Assembly (NCBI GenBank): GCA_913774355.1
Contig: CAJYGB010000042.1
Location: 96,324 to 160,323, forward strand
Direction of reading: 5' to 3'
DNA: 64,000 nucleotides
Origin: an uncultured Chryseobacterium sp.
GTDB lineage: Bacteria > Bacteroidota > Bacteroidia > Flavobacteriales > Weeksellaceae
The notes under the pieces are model-generated. The model had not been told where the DNA came from, ran no database searches, and saw only the letters and a list, made by a program, of their open reading frames with translations. A program made the translations under genes and the position numbers. Positions 18,380 through 27,481 of the stretch are shown here, piece by piece (the first letter of the stretch is position 1; every line of letters starts with the position of its first letter).

Positions 18380-21300
18380 TTAAAAAGAAGCATTTAAGCT
18401 GAAGCCAAATGTCCTAGTCGTTGGATACTGACTAGTAGCTGCAATACCTCCTACAGTTACTGATGAAGTTTCAGGATCTGAGAAATTTCTGTTAGATTTA
18501 GCATACCATGCAAATGCATTTCTGGCATATACCCCTAAGGTTAAGGTTCTAACAAATGAGTTAGCTAATACGGATCTTGGTATAGAGTAGGAAAGTGCAA
18601 TTTCTCTTATTTTTAGAGCAGTTCCATCTACAACAAACTCTTCACCTGTTGTCGTTCTCCAGCTACCTGTAAAGTAGTTTGCTGCGCCATTGTATGAAGG
18701 ACTATCACCAACAGTTGTGGTATTGGGTGTATAGATTGGGTTTGCAGCAGTACCTGTGTTCTGTACAGATCCAGGAATAACATATCCTTGTGCTCGATCG
18801 AAAGCTACAGTTTCTTCCAACGCTCCTGCAAATCCTAATAAACTTTTAGTATCAGCGATGAAGCTGTTACCTGTTCTATAATCTGCTGTTACAGCAAGAG
18901 AAAACTCTTTAAATCGTACATTTGTAGAGAAACCAAGAATATAATCCGGTGTAACTTTTCCTAGAATTTGGTATCTGGAATCTGTTACTGGCAATCCAGT
19001 CTCATCTACTATAATGTTTCCACTTGGATCTCTTTCATATTTTATCCCTTTGATTACAGGAAAACGTTCACCCTTTACAGCAAAAATACCTGCAGGAATT
19101 CCACTTCCATCCTGAGCTAAAGCTACTTCATTTATCCCTGGCCCAAGATCCCTTACTAATGATTCATATTTAGAATATGATCCACGAAGATTCCATTCGA
19201 AGTTTGTAGATTTAAAAGGAGTAAGCCCTAAATCAACTTCAAAACCAGAGTTTCTGATATTTCCTATATTGCTTGTTAAGGAATTTAGGCCAGTTGCGGA
19301 TGACACAGTACTTGCAGTAATAAGTCTGTTTGTATCTGTTTGAAAGGCTGAAGCGTCTAATGTAATTCTGTCTTTAAAGAATCCCAGACTTACATTGCCT
19401 TCAATCGTTTTATTTGCCTCAGGCTTAATAAATTGATCAGTAGGATTTTTATTAAGAATGAAAGATGAGTTGGTTAAAGGATAACCAGTTGGGAATACAC
19501 CTATCTCGTCTGTATCGTACGCACCGATTACAGGATTACCTGTTAAAGTATAACTCGCACTCAATTTAGCATATGACAAAAAAGAATTATCTTTCAACCC
19601 TGCAAATGCTTTTGTAGGAATAAATGATACACCTGCAGAATAGTAAGGGATCGCTTTATTACTAAATTCACTAGAAGTCCCTGTAGGCCTCACACTTAGA
19701 ACAGAAGATTGTTCAATTCTACCAGTTAGGTTTACAAACAAATAATCTTCTAATCCTAAATCAACATTAGCAAAGAAAGCATACAATCTTGAGCGAACAT
19801 AGTTATTATTCAAGTTATAAGCAGGTGTTGGATTGACAACGTTAGCAATATTATAGAGATAAGGAATTCTTAAATTTGTTCCTCCAGCAGAAGTTGTGGA
19901 TGAAAATCTATCTTGAATATTATTACCGACGTTAGCTGAGAAATTAATCTTGTCAGTAAGATCATATTTAAATGTCAAAATTAAGTCACCATAAAAGTTT
20001 CTTACTCTTGATACTGATTTATTATATGAAGAAGTAATAGCGGCAACGCCAAGATTTCGGAGAGAAATGCCATCAATTCCTGTTCCTGGAGCATTTATAA
20101 TGACTTCATTAGAGTTATATCCATCAACGTGATTTTCTACATCCTGACCTGCAGCATATAAACTTCCGTTATATGATAAACTTATATGATTATTAAATTC
20201 ATAACCTAAAGTGATTATTCCATTTGCTGATGTCAGTCTGCTATCACCTCTTAAATAATCTTTTAATGCATATGGGTTGTAAGCAAAAGAAGTATAGTTT
20301 CCTGCAAAACCAGAATTTTTAAACATTCTGATATCAACATTTGACGGTGTTTGTAATAATTGTGAATAAATATTTGCGTTGGATTGATTAATACTTTGAT
20401 CTATAATACTAACGTTACCATCTGCTCTAAATTTACCGATCTTTTTACCTGCCTTGAAGAAAATTGTATTTCTTTTTAGATCATCCCCTGGTACAATAAA
20501 TTCATTTTGTAATCTATCGTAAGAAAGAAATGCATAAGAATCTCTTCCTCCAGCACTTACATTAAATCCATTTTTAAATTGAATTCCTGTCCCAAAAAAA
20601 TCTTTGATATTGTCACGTCCTCTATCCGCGTAGGTAGCTTTTAAAAACTGGCCATTAGCTTGCGGTAAACCAACTTCTACCAGTTGCCCACCTAAGGCAG
20701 AAGTGTAAGCAGGTCCCCATGAAGTATTCTCATAAGGAACCCAGTTTGTTCCGTTATAATCCACTGTAGAAAAGTCTGCTTCTCCTGGATATCCTTGCCC
20801 ATATAAATTCTGTCTAATTGGAAGCTTATAAGGTGATGTAAATTCAATAGATGAACTAAGATTAACAGAGACTCTTTCGGATCGCGTCCCTCTTTTAGTC
20901 GTTACAACAATAACTCCATTACTTCCTTGTGAACCATAAAGTGCGGATCCTTGCTGACCTTTGATGACATTTACATTCTCAACAATATCAGGAGGTAATT
21001 GATTAAATACAGCTGACGTTGAAACTACTCCATCAATTACAAATAGAGGATCGGTATTTCCACTAATAGATCTAAAACCTCTTAATAAGATTTTTGATGT
21101 TGGATTTACACCACTACTGGTCGTGTTTATTTGCAAACCTGATACTTTTCCAATTAAAGCCTGAGGAATATTTTGACTTGCTGCTTGGGTAAGTTCTTTG
21201 TCACCAATAACTTTATTACTAGTAACAACAGCATCTTGTCTTTTCTTAAGACCTAATGCTCCGGTAACAACAACTTCACGAATGCTCTGAGTTCTTAGAG

Positions 21301-21394
21301 TATCACCCTGTGTATCCTGTGTATTTTGGGCATTCACCATAACAAAAGATGATGACAAAACCACCAGCAATACACTTGTAGTTAATTTCTTCAT
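18380..21394 (-). CDS. SusC/RagA-family TonB-linked outer-membrane transporter (1004 aa)
   Basis: TonB-dependent pore that imports the ligand captured by SusD. A signal peptide is followed at once by the plug domain (VVVTGALGLKKRQDA ... GKVSGLQINTTSSG ... LFVIDGV, residues ~40-165); the CarboxypepD_reg-like N-terminal domain common in SusC proteins is absent. The barrel fills the rest and ends in FGFSLNASF, an aromatic terminus suited to BAM. Upstream lies only a 7/8 match (CATATTTG) to the -7 box. Divergent from rnhB. Confidence 0.95.
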   Translation of the reverse strand: MKKLTTSVLLVVLSSSFVMVNAQNTQDTQGDTLRTQSIREVVVTGALGLKKRQDAVVTSNKVIGDKELTQAASQNIPQALIGKVSGLQINTTSSGVNPTSKILLRGFRSISGNTDPLFVIDGVVSTSAVFNQLPPDIVENVNVIKGQQGSALYGSQGSNGVIVVTTKRGTRSERVSVNLSSSIEFTSPYKLPIRQNLYGQGYPGEADFSTVDYNGTNWVPYENTSWGPAYTSALGGQLVEVGLPQANGQFLKATYADRGRDNIKDFFGTGIQFKNGFNVSAGGRDSYAFLSYDRLQNEFIVPGDDLKRNTIFFKAGKKIGKFRADGNVSIIDQSINQSNANIYSQLLQTPSNVDIRMFKNSGFAGNYTSFAYNPYALKDYLRGDSRLTSANGIITLGYEFNNHISLSYNGSLYAAGQDVENHVDGYNSNEVIINAPGTGIDGISLRNLGVAAITSSYNKSVSRVRNFYGDLILTFKYDLTDKINFSANVGNNIQDRFSSTTSAGGTNLRIPYLYNIANVVNPTPAYNLNNNYVRSRLYAFFANVDLGLEDYLFVNLTGRIEQSSVLSVRPTGTSSEFSNKAIPYYSAGVSFIPTKAFAGLKDNSFLSYAKLSASYTLTGNPVIGAYDTDEIGVFPTGYPLTNSSFILNKNPTDQFIKPEANKTIEGNVSLGFFKDRITLDASAFQTDTNRLITASTVSSATGLNSLTSNIGNIRNSGFEVDLGLTPFKSTNFEWNLRGSYSKYESLVRDLGPGINEVALAQDGSGIPAGIFAVKGERFPVIKGIKYERDPSGNIIVDETGLPVTDSRYQILGKVTPDYILGFSTNVRFKEFSLAVTADYRTGNSFIADTKSLLGFAGALEETVAFDRAQGYVIPGSVQNTGTAANPIYTPNTTTVGDSPSYNGAANYFTGSWRTTTGEEFVVDGTALKIREIALSYSIPRSVLANSFVRTLTLGVYARNAFAWYAKSNRNFSDPETSSVTVGGIAATSQYPTTRTFGFSLNASF

Positions 21395-21512
21395 ATTTAA
21401 ATTGATTATTTTTTATTATTTGCAAATATGTAAAACTTTCTTAAAGTAACCAAATATTTTGTTAAAAATATTTAATATTGCATAGTTAAATGTTTCATAT
21501 TTTATAATAATT

Positions 21513-22097
21513 ATGGATTTAATAAAAAAATGGTCTGTTTTTTATGTTGAAGCGGGTTGTGATGAGGTAGGAAGAGGCTGTTTATGCGGTCCTGTGGTAG
21601 CCGCCGCTGTGATTTTAGATGAAAACTTTAACCAAAATTTAGTTAATGATTCAAAAAAACTTAATTTTAAGACAAGGATGAATCTTGATGGTTATATCAA
21701 AGACCACGTTAAAGAATATGCGATCGCCGAACTTCCTCCGGCTTTCATTGACGAACATAACATTCTGAATGCCAGCATTCATGCAATGCACCGGGCACTC
21801 GACCAACTGATTACGAGGCCGGAACTGATTCTGGTGGACGGCAACAGGTTTCATCCGTACAATTTCATTCCTCATGAATGCATCATTAAAGGCGATTCAA
21901 AAGTGCTGTCGATTGCCGCCGCTTCTATTCTCGCAAAAAATTATCGGGACCAGCTGATGATCGAACTTCATGAAGAACATCCTGAGTATGGATGGGATAC
22001 CAATTTCGGCTATGCTACCAAAAAACATCAGGAAGCATTAATTAAATTTGGTCCCACGAAATACCATAGACAGTCATTCAGGCTGAAGTATGATTAA
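21513..22097 (+). CDS. rnhB: Ribonuclease HII
   Basis: Removes ribonucleotides misincorporated in DNA and RNA primers, cleaving RNA-DNA hybrids. The catalytic Asp-Glu pair is in CDEVGRG (D17, E18), a variant of the usual DEAGRG; further acidic residues are in LVDGN and in the C-terminal segment. KGDSKVLSIAAASILAKNYRD is the family signature. 194 aa is normal length. It lies alone between divergent susC and convergent yidC. Confidence 0.96.
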   Translation: MDLIKKWSVFYVEAGCDEVGRGCLCGPVVAAAVILDENFNQNLVNDSKKLNFKTRMNLDGYIKDHVKEYAIAELPPAFIDEHNILNASIHAMHRALDQLITRPELILVDGNRFHPYNFIPHECIIKGDSKVLSIAAASILAKNYRDQLMIELHEEHPEYGWDTNFGYATKKHQEALIKFGPTKYHRQSFRLKYD

Positions 22098-22132
22098 GCC
22101 TGTATAGATTTTATATACCTTATTACATATAT

Positions 22133-22168
22133 AAAAAATTCCGCCTCAATTGTGAGACGGATTTTTTG
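22133..22168. terminator. Bidirectional terminator between rnhB and yidC
   Basis: CCGCCTCA (22141-22148) pairs with TGAGACGG (22153-22160) with one mismatch, flanked by A-run and T-run, so it can stop both convergent genes. Confidence 0.8.
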
Positions 22169-22189
22169 TTATTAATGAAAAAAAATAAT

Positions 22190-24013
22190 TTATTTCTTTT
22201 TATTTTTCTGTTGCTCCTGATAGGTTTGCTGTTGCTGAGCTTTTTCCATCATTTCCCGCATTCTCTTCTGGAACTTACCCTCAGTCTTCGGCTTTTCTTT
22301 GTTTGCCTGAATCTGTGCATGGATTTTCTTTTCGTCGAGAATCACATATTTAATCACAAGAATGATCAGAATGTTGATCGCATTCGACACGAAATAGTAC
22401 CATGAAAGACCGGAAGCTGAAGTATTTAAGAAGAATAAGAACGTCACCGGGAAAATATACATCAATACTTTCATATTTGGCATCCCCTCCTGTTGCGGCT
22501 GCTGCATGTTTCCGGAGGTCATAATTGTATAGATCAAAATCACTACTGTACACGCCAAAGCGAAAACACTTAAATGATCGCCAAGGAACGGAATTTTGAA
22601 AGGTAATTTGATCAGATCATCATAAGCCGTTAAATCCTTGGCAAACCAGAATCCTTTTCCTCTTAAATCAATAAAGTTCGGGAAGAAACGGAACAGGGCA
22701 TAGAAGATCGGAATCTGGACAAGTGCCGGAAGACATCCTGCCATTTGATTGACACCTGCCTTTCGATATACTTCCATCGTAGCCTGTTGTTTTTTCATAG
22801 GATCCGCATCCTTGAATTTGGCATTTACCTCATCAATTTCCGGACGGATGACCCTCATCATCGCACTTAGTTTATGCTGCTTATACATAATTGGCGACAG
22901 GATCAGTTTAACCAAAATGGTTAGTACGAAAATGGCCCAGCCCGCTGTTAATCCCCAAGAGGCAATGAAGTTATAAATAGGAATAAAGAATCCTCTGTTC
23001 ATCCAGCCGATAAATGCCCAGCCCAGCGGAAGAATCTCGTCAAAGTTTTTATCGTAAGATTTTAACAAAGGTAAATCCAACGGCATAAAGTACCAGGTAA
23101 AATCCTGATTCAGTTCGCTGCCGGTCATCTGAACGAAACCTTCATAGTTTAATTTTTTCAGGTACTCGCCTTCTTCTATGGCTTCCTGGTTTCCTTTGCT
23201 TTGGGTAAATCCGGTTTTGGATTCGATCACCGATGCAAAGAATTGTTGCTTAACGCCAATCCAGTTAAGAGTTTCCTTTTCTTCATCCATCGTCGTTCTT
23301 CCGTCATAGTCATAATCTTTATAATTATTAAATGCATAGGAGAACTCGGAGTGGGACTGTTCCTGTGCCCTACCCTTTTCAAGATTTCTGACACTATAGT
23401 CCCAGATGAAATCCGCTTTATTATCAGCGGTAATTTTTGAAAGTCCCTGTGTTCTCACTTTAAAATCTAAAGCATACTGGTCTTTCAGTTCCGCTTTCGG
23501 ATTATTATTCAGGGTATAGACAAACTGAATGGTTGCGCCGTTATAATTGGCGGTTAAAGTAGCCACATTTCCATTTATAACCGGAGCAAAAACCAGATCT
23601 TTTGTATTGATGGTTTTTCCGGTCTTGTCTTTAAACTGAAATCCGTAATTCGAATTATTTTTCGTGATCAGATACAGCGGAAGATCTGCCTGATCTGTTT
23701 TGTGATCGTAGGCTTTATATTTTACCAGTTCCACTTTAGAGACCTGTCCTCCCAGGCTATTGAACTCAAGTTTCAGTACATTGTTCGCCAAAGTGGCAGT
23801 CTGAATGGAATTCGGCGTTACATTAGGATTGATATTGTTTGCCTGAGTGGGTTTTACGGCATTCTTCACCTGCTCGGTTTTCTGTTGCTCAGCTTTGATC
23901 TGATCCTCTTTCGACTGTTTGTTCTGGAAATAAAACATGAATCCGAAAAGAACCACACATAAAACCGCAAAACTGATAATCTGACTTTTATCGAGTCCGT
24001 TGTTCTGTTGCAT
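22190..24013 (-). CDS. yidC: Membrane protein insertase YidC/Oxa1
   Basis: Inserts and folds inner-membrane proteins, with or without SecYEG. A first membrane helix at ~10-28 (IISFAVLCVVLFGFMFYF), a large periplasmic beta domain (~50-340) and the Oxa1 core of five helices (~355-560) containing GWAIFVLTILVKLILSPIMYKQ and a conserved positive groove residue. The C-terminal tail is basic and Gln/Lys-rich (EKAQQQQTYQEQQKNKKK), typical of Bacteroidota YidC. Downstream of pyrG on the same strand but separated by a terminator. Confidence 0.97.
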   Translation of the reverse strand: MQQNNGLDKSQIISFAVLCVVLFGFMFYFQNKQSKEDQIKAEQQKTEQVKNAVKPTQANNINPNVTPNSIQTATLANNVLKLEFNSLGGQVSKVELVKYKAYDHKTDQADLPLYLITKNNSNYGFQFKDKTGKTINTKDLVFAPVINGNVATLTANYNGATIQFVYTLNNNPKAELKDQYALDFKVRTQGLSKITADNKADFIWDYSVRNLEKGRAQEQSHSEFSYAFNNYKDYDYDGRTTMDEEKETLNWIGVKQQFFASVIESKTGFTQSKGNQEAIEEGEYLKKLNYEGFVQMTGSELNQDFTWYFMPLDLPLLKSYDKNFDEILPLGWAFIGWMNRGFFIPIYNFIASWGLTAGWAIFVLTILVKLILSPIMYKQHKLSAMMRVIRPEIDEVNAKFKDADPMKKQQATMEVYRKAGVNQMAGCLPALVQIPIFYALFRFFPNFIDLRGKGFWFAKDLTAYDDLIKLPFKIPFLGDHLSVFALACTVVILIYTIMTSGNMQQPQQEGMPNMKVLMYIFPVTFLFFLNTSASGLSWYYFVSNAINILIILVIKYVILDEKKIHAQIQANKEKPKTEGKFQKRMREMMEKAQQQQTYQEQQKNKKK

Positions 24014-24130
24014 TTTATTTTAATTAAAATTTTTATCTTTTTCCGTACATTATGGCTGTACCTGATTTGAGTCGACAAAAATACTCTTTTTTTATCAAAA
24101 CTCTATCCTTTAATCTATTACTATATAATA

Positions 24131-24160
24131 AACTCAGGCTGAGAATAATCAGCCTGAGTT
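24131..24160 (-). terminator. Terminator of pyrG
   Basis: AACTCAGGCTGA (24131-24142) and TCAGCCTGAGTT (24149-24160) form a perfect 12-bp stem, with T/A runs on both sides. Confidence 0.85.
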
Positions 24161-24189
24161 TTATATGACGTCCGTAATTTTCAATTACT

Positions 24190-25797
24190 TTATTTCTGGG
24201 TACACGCTTTTACGAAAGCGATGAACAAAGGATGTGGTGTATAAACCGTACTCTTATATTCCGGGTGGTACTGCACTCCTACATAGAATGGATGATCCGG
24301 CATCTCCAAAGCTTCTACCAATCCCGTTTCAGGGTTTGTTCCGGTAGCCAGGAAGCCGTTTTTCTCAAATTCTCCGATATATTCGCTGTTGAACTCGTAT
24401 CGGTGACGGTGTCTTTCCGTAATATTCTTTGCGCCGTAGATGTCATTTAATTTGGAACCGTTTTTCAGAGAACATTTCCATGCTCCCAAACGCATTGTTC
24501 CCCCTTTATCCACTACATTTTTCTGTTCTTCCATCAATGAAATTACAGGATGCTCCGTAGAAGTATCGAATTCCATGGAATTGGCCTTGGAATAGCCCAA
24601 AACATTCCTTGCAAATTCTACTGTCATGATCTGCATTCCCAGACAGATTCCCAACATCGGAACCTTATTTTCCCGGGCATACTGAGCCGTCAGCACTTTT
24701 CCTTCAATCCCTCTGTCCCCGAATCCTGGTGCCACCAAGATGCCGTTTACACCGGCTAAAGTTTCCGTTATATTTTCTTTCGTAAGATCTCCGCTGTATA
24801 CCCATCTGATCTTCACTTCAGTTTCCTGATCCGCACCGGCATGTTTAAAAGCTTCGGCAATTGAGATATAGGAATCCTGTAGAGAAATATATTTTCCCAC
24901 CAAAGCGATCTCCACCGATTTTTTAGGATTCTGGAATTTCTTCAGGAACGTTTTCCATTCTTTAAGGTCTGCATCCTTGTCACTTTTCAGATCAAGTTCT
25001 TTAAGGACCACATCATCAAAGTTCTGCTTCTGAAGATACATCGGAACTTCGTAGATGGTCTCCAGATCTTTACATTCGATAACATTGTCTAACGGAACAT
25101 TACAGAACTGCGCCAGTTTTGCCCTCTGGTCTTTAGGGATTTTATGTTCGGTACGGCAAACCAAAACATCAGCCATGATTCCGCTTTCCATCAGCTGACG
25201 AACGGAATGCTGGGAAGGCTTTGTTTTCAGTTCCCCGCTGGAAGCAAGATAAGGCAGTAAAGTAAGATGGATAACCATCGAATTTTTCTCTCCGAGTTCC
25301 CATTTCAGCTGGCGAACCGTTTCGATGTAAGGCAAAGATTCTATATCCCCGACAGTTCCACCGATTTCCGTAATGATAATATCGTAATTCTGTTTGGACA
25401 GGATTTTAATCCTGCGCTTGATTTCGTTTGTGATATGAGGAATTACCTGAACCGTTTTTCCAAGAAAATCTCCTTTTCTCTCTTTTTCAATCACCGTCTG
25501 GTAGATTTTTCCTGTTGTAACGTTGTTGTTCTGGGATGTTGGCGCATCAAGGTAACGCTCATAGTGACCTAAATCCAGATCCGTCTCCGCACCATCTTCG
25601 GTTACATAGCATTCCCCGTGTTCATAAGGATTCAAAGTTCCCGGATCGATATTGATATAAGGATCAAGCTTTTGGATGGTTACGTTGAAGCCACGTGATT
25701 TTAGTAGAAGGCCAAGAGAAGCAGAAACGATTCCCTTTCCCAAAGATGAAGTCACACCTCCTGTCACAAAGATGTACTTAGTATTCTTTTTACTCAT
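24190..25797 (-). CDS. pyrG: CTP synthase
   Basis: Makes CTP from UTP, ATP and glutamine. The N-terminal synthetase domain starts YIFVTGGVTSSLGKGIVSAS with the P-loop, and the C-terminal class I glutamine amidotransferase domain has the nucleophile in GICLGMQIM and the His-Glu pair in HPEYKST. The ATG at 25797 (MSKKNTKYIF) is chosen; an earlier in-frame TTG at 25815 lies inside the -7 box and cannot be translated from that promoter. 535 aa, the family's usual length. Confidence 0.98.
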   Translation of the reverse strand: MSKKNTKYIFVTGGVTSSLGKGIVSASLGLLLKSRGFNVTIQKLDPYINIDPGTLNPYEHGECYVTEDGAETDLDLGHYERYLDAPTSQNNNVTTGKIYQTVIEKERKGDFLGKTVQVIPHITNEIKRRIKILSKQNYDIIITEIGGTVGDIESLPYIETVRQLKWELGEKNSMVIHLTLLPYLASSGELKTKPSQHSVRQLMESGIMADVLVCRTEHKIPKDQRAKLAQFCNVPLDNVIECKDLETIYEVPMYLQKQNFDDVVLKELDLKSDKDADLKEWKTFLKKFQNPKKSVEIALVGKYISLQDSYISIAEAFKHAGADQETEVKIRWVYSGDLTKENITETLAGVNGILVAPGFGDRGIEGKVLTAQYARENKVPMLGICLGMQIMTVEFARNVLGYSKANSMEFDTSTEHPVISLMEEQKNVVDKGGTMRLGAWKCSLKNGSKLNDIYGAKNITERHRHRYEFNSEYIGEFEKNGFLATGTNPETGLVEALEMPDHPFYVGVQYHPEYKSTVYTPHPLFIAFVKACTQK

Positions 25798-25812
25798 TAG
25801 ATTAGGTTTGTG

Positions 25813-25820
25813 CAAAGTTA
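25813..25820 (-). promoter_or_regulatory. -7 box TAACTTTG for pyrG
   Basis: Exact TAnnTTTG on the minus strand, ending 15 bases before the pyrG ATG; predicted leader is under 15 bases. Confidence 0.65.
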
Positions 25821-25920
25821 TGGGAAAAAGAAATACAAAGCAATTTTGTTACGGATTAATCTCGGTCTGAATTTGGATCACCTTCAAATCAAATGAATTC
25901 ACCAGAGAAAATTATTTCTT

Positions 25921-26298
25921 TTAAATACTGAAAGAACCTGAAGAGGGCGACCCTGAAGCGTTTCCATGCCACTGTCCCGAAGAGTTCTTTTCTTTCAGCA
26001 AAATTCCTGAAAAGAGAAAGTTGTTTTTTGTATTAAAATCAAATTTACCATTCTGGTTGACATAGCCGCCGAAAGTTTCGGAATTGTTATTAGGGGAAAA
26101 CATCAGCGCTCCTTCAATCATGCCTTCTTTAGAAACCGTAAAATTAATGGCTCCTGAAAAATCTCCGGTGAAACTTCCGGTCCATTCCCCCGAGAATCCC
26201 GAATTTGTTTGGCTCCGGCTTTCTTCATCAGAAATACAGGAACTCAACAAAAATGCAACGCTACTCAGAATAAGAAACCTGAGAATATGTTTTTTCAC
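25921..26298 (-). CDS. Small lipoprotein of unknown function (~125 aa)
   Basis: A GTG start at 26298 gives VKKHILRFLILSSVAFLLSSC, a lipoprotein signal with lipobox LSSC, so an outer-membrane or surface lipoprotein is likely. The mature part is Gly/Ser/Asn-rich and beta-like (FSGEWTGSFTGDFSGAINFTV), resembling small lipocalin-like barrel domains, though I cannot name a family. The longer frame from a TTG at 26316 would start inside the promoter box and is rejected. Own promoter; ~80 bp after yceI on the same strand. Confidence 0.7.
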   Translation of the reverse strand: MKKHILRFLILSSVAFLLSSCISDEESRSQTNSGFSGEWTGSFTGDFSGAINFTVSKEGMIEGALMFSPNNNSETFGGYVNQNGKFDFNTKNNFLFSGILLKEKNSSGQWHGNASGSPSSGSFSI

Positions 26299-26313
26299 GC
26301 AGTAAACTTTCAG

Positions 26314-26321
26314 CAAAAATA
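26314..26321 (-). promoter_or_regulatory. -7 box TATTTTTG for the small lipoprotein
   Basis: Exact TAnnTTTG ending 15 bases before the GTG start; it contains the rejected TTG start at 26316. Confidence 0.55.
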
Positions 26322-26376
26322 ATCAAAAAAAGGCTTCTGATATTAGAAACCTTTTTACACACACAATATTATAAAA

Positions 26377-26946
26377 CTATTGCTTAATCAATTCAAAATA
26401 TAAGTTAACATCAACGTCTTTTGCCACACCGGCTCCCGTTGGGTCGTATTTAATATTATAATCCAAACGGTTTACTTTAAATGATGTCTGGAATCCCATC
26501 ACTTCCTTTCCCTGTTGGTTTTTGGTAACCCCTCCGAAAGTTACCGGAACGCTAATTTCCTTCGTTACATCTTTAATCGTGAGTTTTCCTTTCAGCAGAT
26601 AGGTATTGTTTTTATCTTTCGTAATGGAACCGGATTCAAAAGTCATTCTCGGAAATTTTTCAGCATCGAAAAAATCCGCACTTTTCAGATGCTTATCCCT
26701 CATTTCAACACCGGTATTGATGGTGCCTACCTCAACAAAAAAAGAAAATTCAGCATTGTTCAGGTTATCGGCCGCTGCTACGACTTTTCCGTCAAACTTG
26801 TCAAATCTCCCCTGCACGAAACTGATCCCCATGTGTTTGATGTTAAAATTTACGGAGGAATGCATCGGATCTACTTTCCATGCCGTCTGTGCAAAAATTA
26901 CCACACTGAACAGTGCCAATACAAAGGTTAAGAATACTTTTTTCAT
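26377..26946 (-). CDS. YceI-family periplasmic protein
   Basis: Lipocalin-like barrel proteins of this family bind isoprenoid chains; the cellular role is uncertain. A signal peptide (MKKVFLTFVLALFSVVIFAQ) precedes the YceI domain: WKVDPMHSSVNFNIKHMGIS, FDKFDGKVV, KSADFFDAEKFPRMTFES and a C-terminal VDVNLYFELIKQ are all characteristic. Length 189 aa is typical. It is transcribed from its own -7 box 30 bases upstream. Confidence 0.95.
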   Translation of the reverse strand: MKKVFLTFVLALFSVVIFAQTAWKVDPMHSSVNFNIKHMGISFVQGRFDKFDGKVVAAADNLNNAEFSFFVEVGTINTGVEMRDKHLKSADFFDAEKFPRMTFESGSITKDKNNTYLLKGKLTIKDVTKEISVPVTFGGVTKNQQGKEVMGFQTSFKVNRLDYNIKYDPTGAGVAKDVDVNLYFELIKQ

Positions 26947-26975
26947 ACTATTTTATTTTATATTAATTTCTAAAG

Positions 26976-26983
26976 CAAATATA
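26976..26983 (-). promoter_or_regulatory. -7 box TATATTTG for the yceI-like gene
   Basis: Exact TAnnTTTG on the minus strand, about 30 bases before the ATG at 26946. Confidence 0.6.
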
Positions 26984-27015
26984 AATCAGCTGTTATAATA
27001 TCCCGTTGATCTATG

Positions 27016-27422
27016 TTATTTTTTATCAGATGATGAGTTTATTTTAGAATACAGCAAATGAACTAAATACATGATAATAAATACTGCCACTGCATTCCCA
27101 TAAACCATAATCATTAAAAGGTTTTCATTGGTCGGTTTATAAACATATAAAAACGGATTATTTCCTAAGACGACCAGAAACAAAAGATAAATGATTTCAA
27201 ATAAACAGCCATTCTCAAAATAGAATAATAAGTCTTTCTAAAAATAATAACCGTCAGCAGGCCTATTCCGCTAATGACTGAGCAGAAAACAAGCATAAAT
27301 ATAGAGAACATTTCATAACTTCTGCCCGTTAATTTTAGGAAACCCACTTCCCAATCTGCAAATTGCGCATGTAATAATGACATGACCACAAAAACCGCCA
27401 GGCTTAAAAAAATATTTTTCAT
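27016..27422 (-). pseudogene. Small membrane protein split by a frameshift
   Basis: The first frame (27422 to 27165) gives a signal-like N-terminus MKNIFLSLAVFVVMSLLHAQ and a membrane helix (MFSIFMLVFCSVISGIGLLTVII), then drifts into KSFIFCFWSS and stops. A second frame, open across the same point, continues EIIYLLFLVVLGNNPFLYVY, then MIMVYGNAVAVFIIMYLVHL, and stops at 27016-27018. The combined span is 407 bases, one base short of a multiple of three. Adding one A in the AAAA run at 27217-27220 joins them through KTYYSIFENGCLFEIIYLL. Intact, it would be ~135 aa with four hydrophobic helices. It may be a real mutation or a homopolymer sequencing error. Function unknown. Confidence 0.7.
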
Positions 27423-27481
27423 GGCTGAAAATTAACTAAAAATCGAAAGAAAAATCCAAAAAAAATTTTGAACTTCGCAGG

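Noticed and set aside
22166-22405. Open frame on the plus strand starting MLLMKKNNLFLFIFLLLLIG
   Set aside because: It looks like a signal peptide but lies antisense to the 3' end of yidC, whose Lys/Gln-rich tail reads this way on the other strand.
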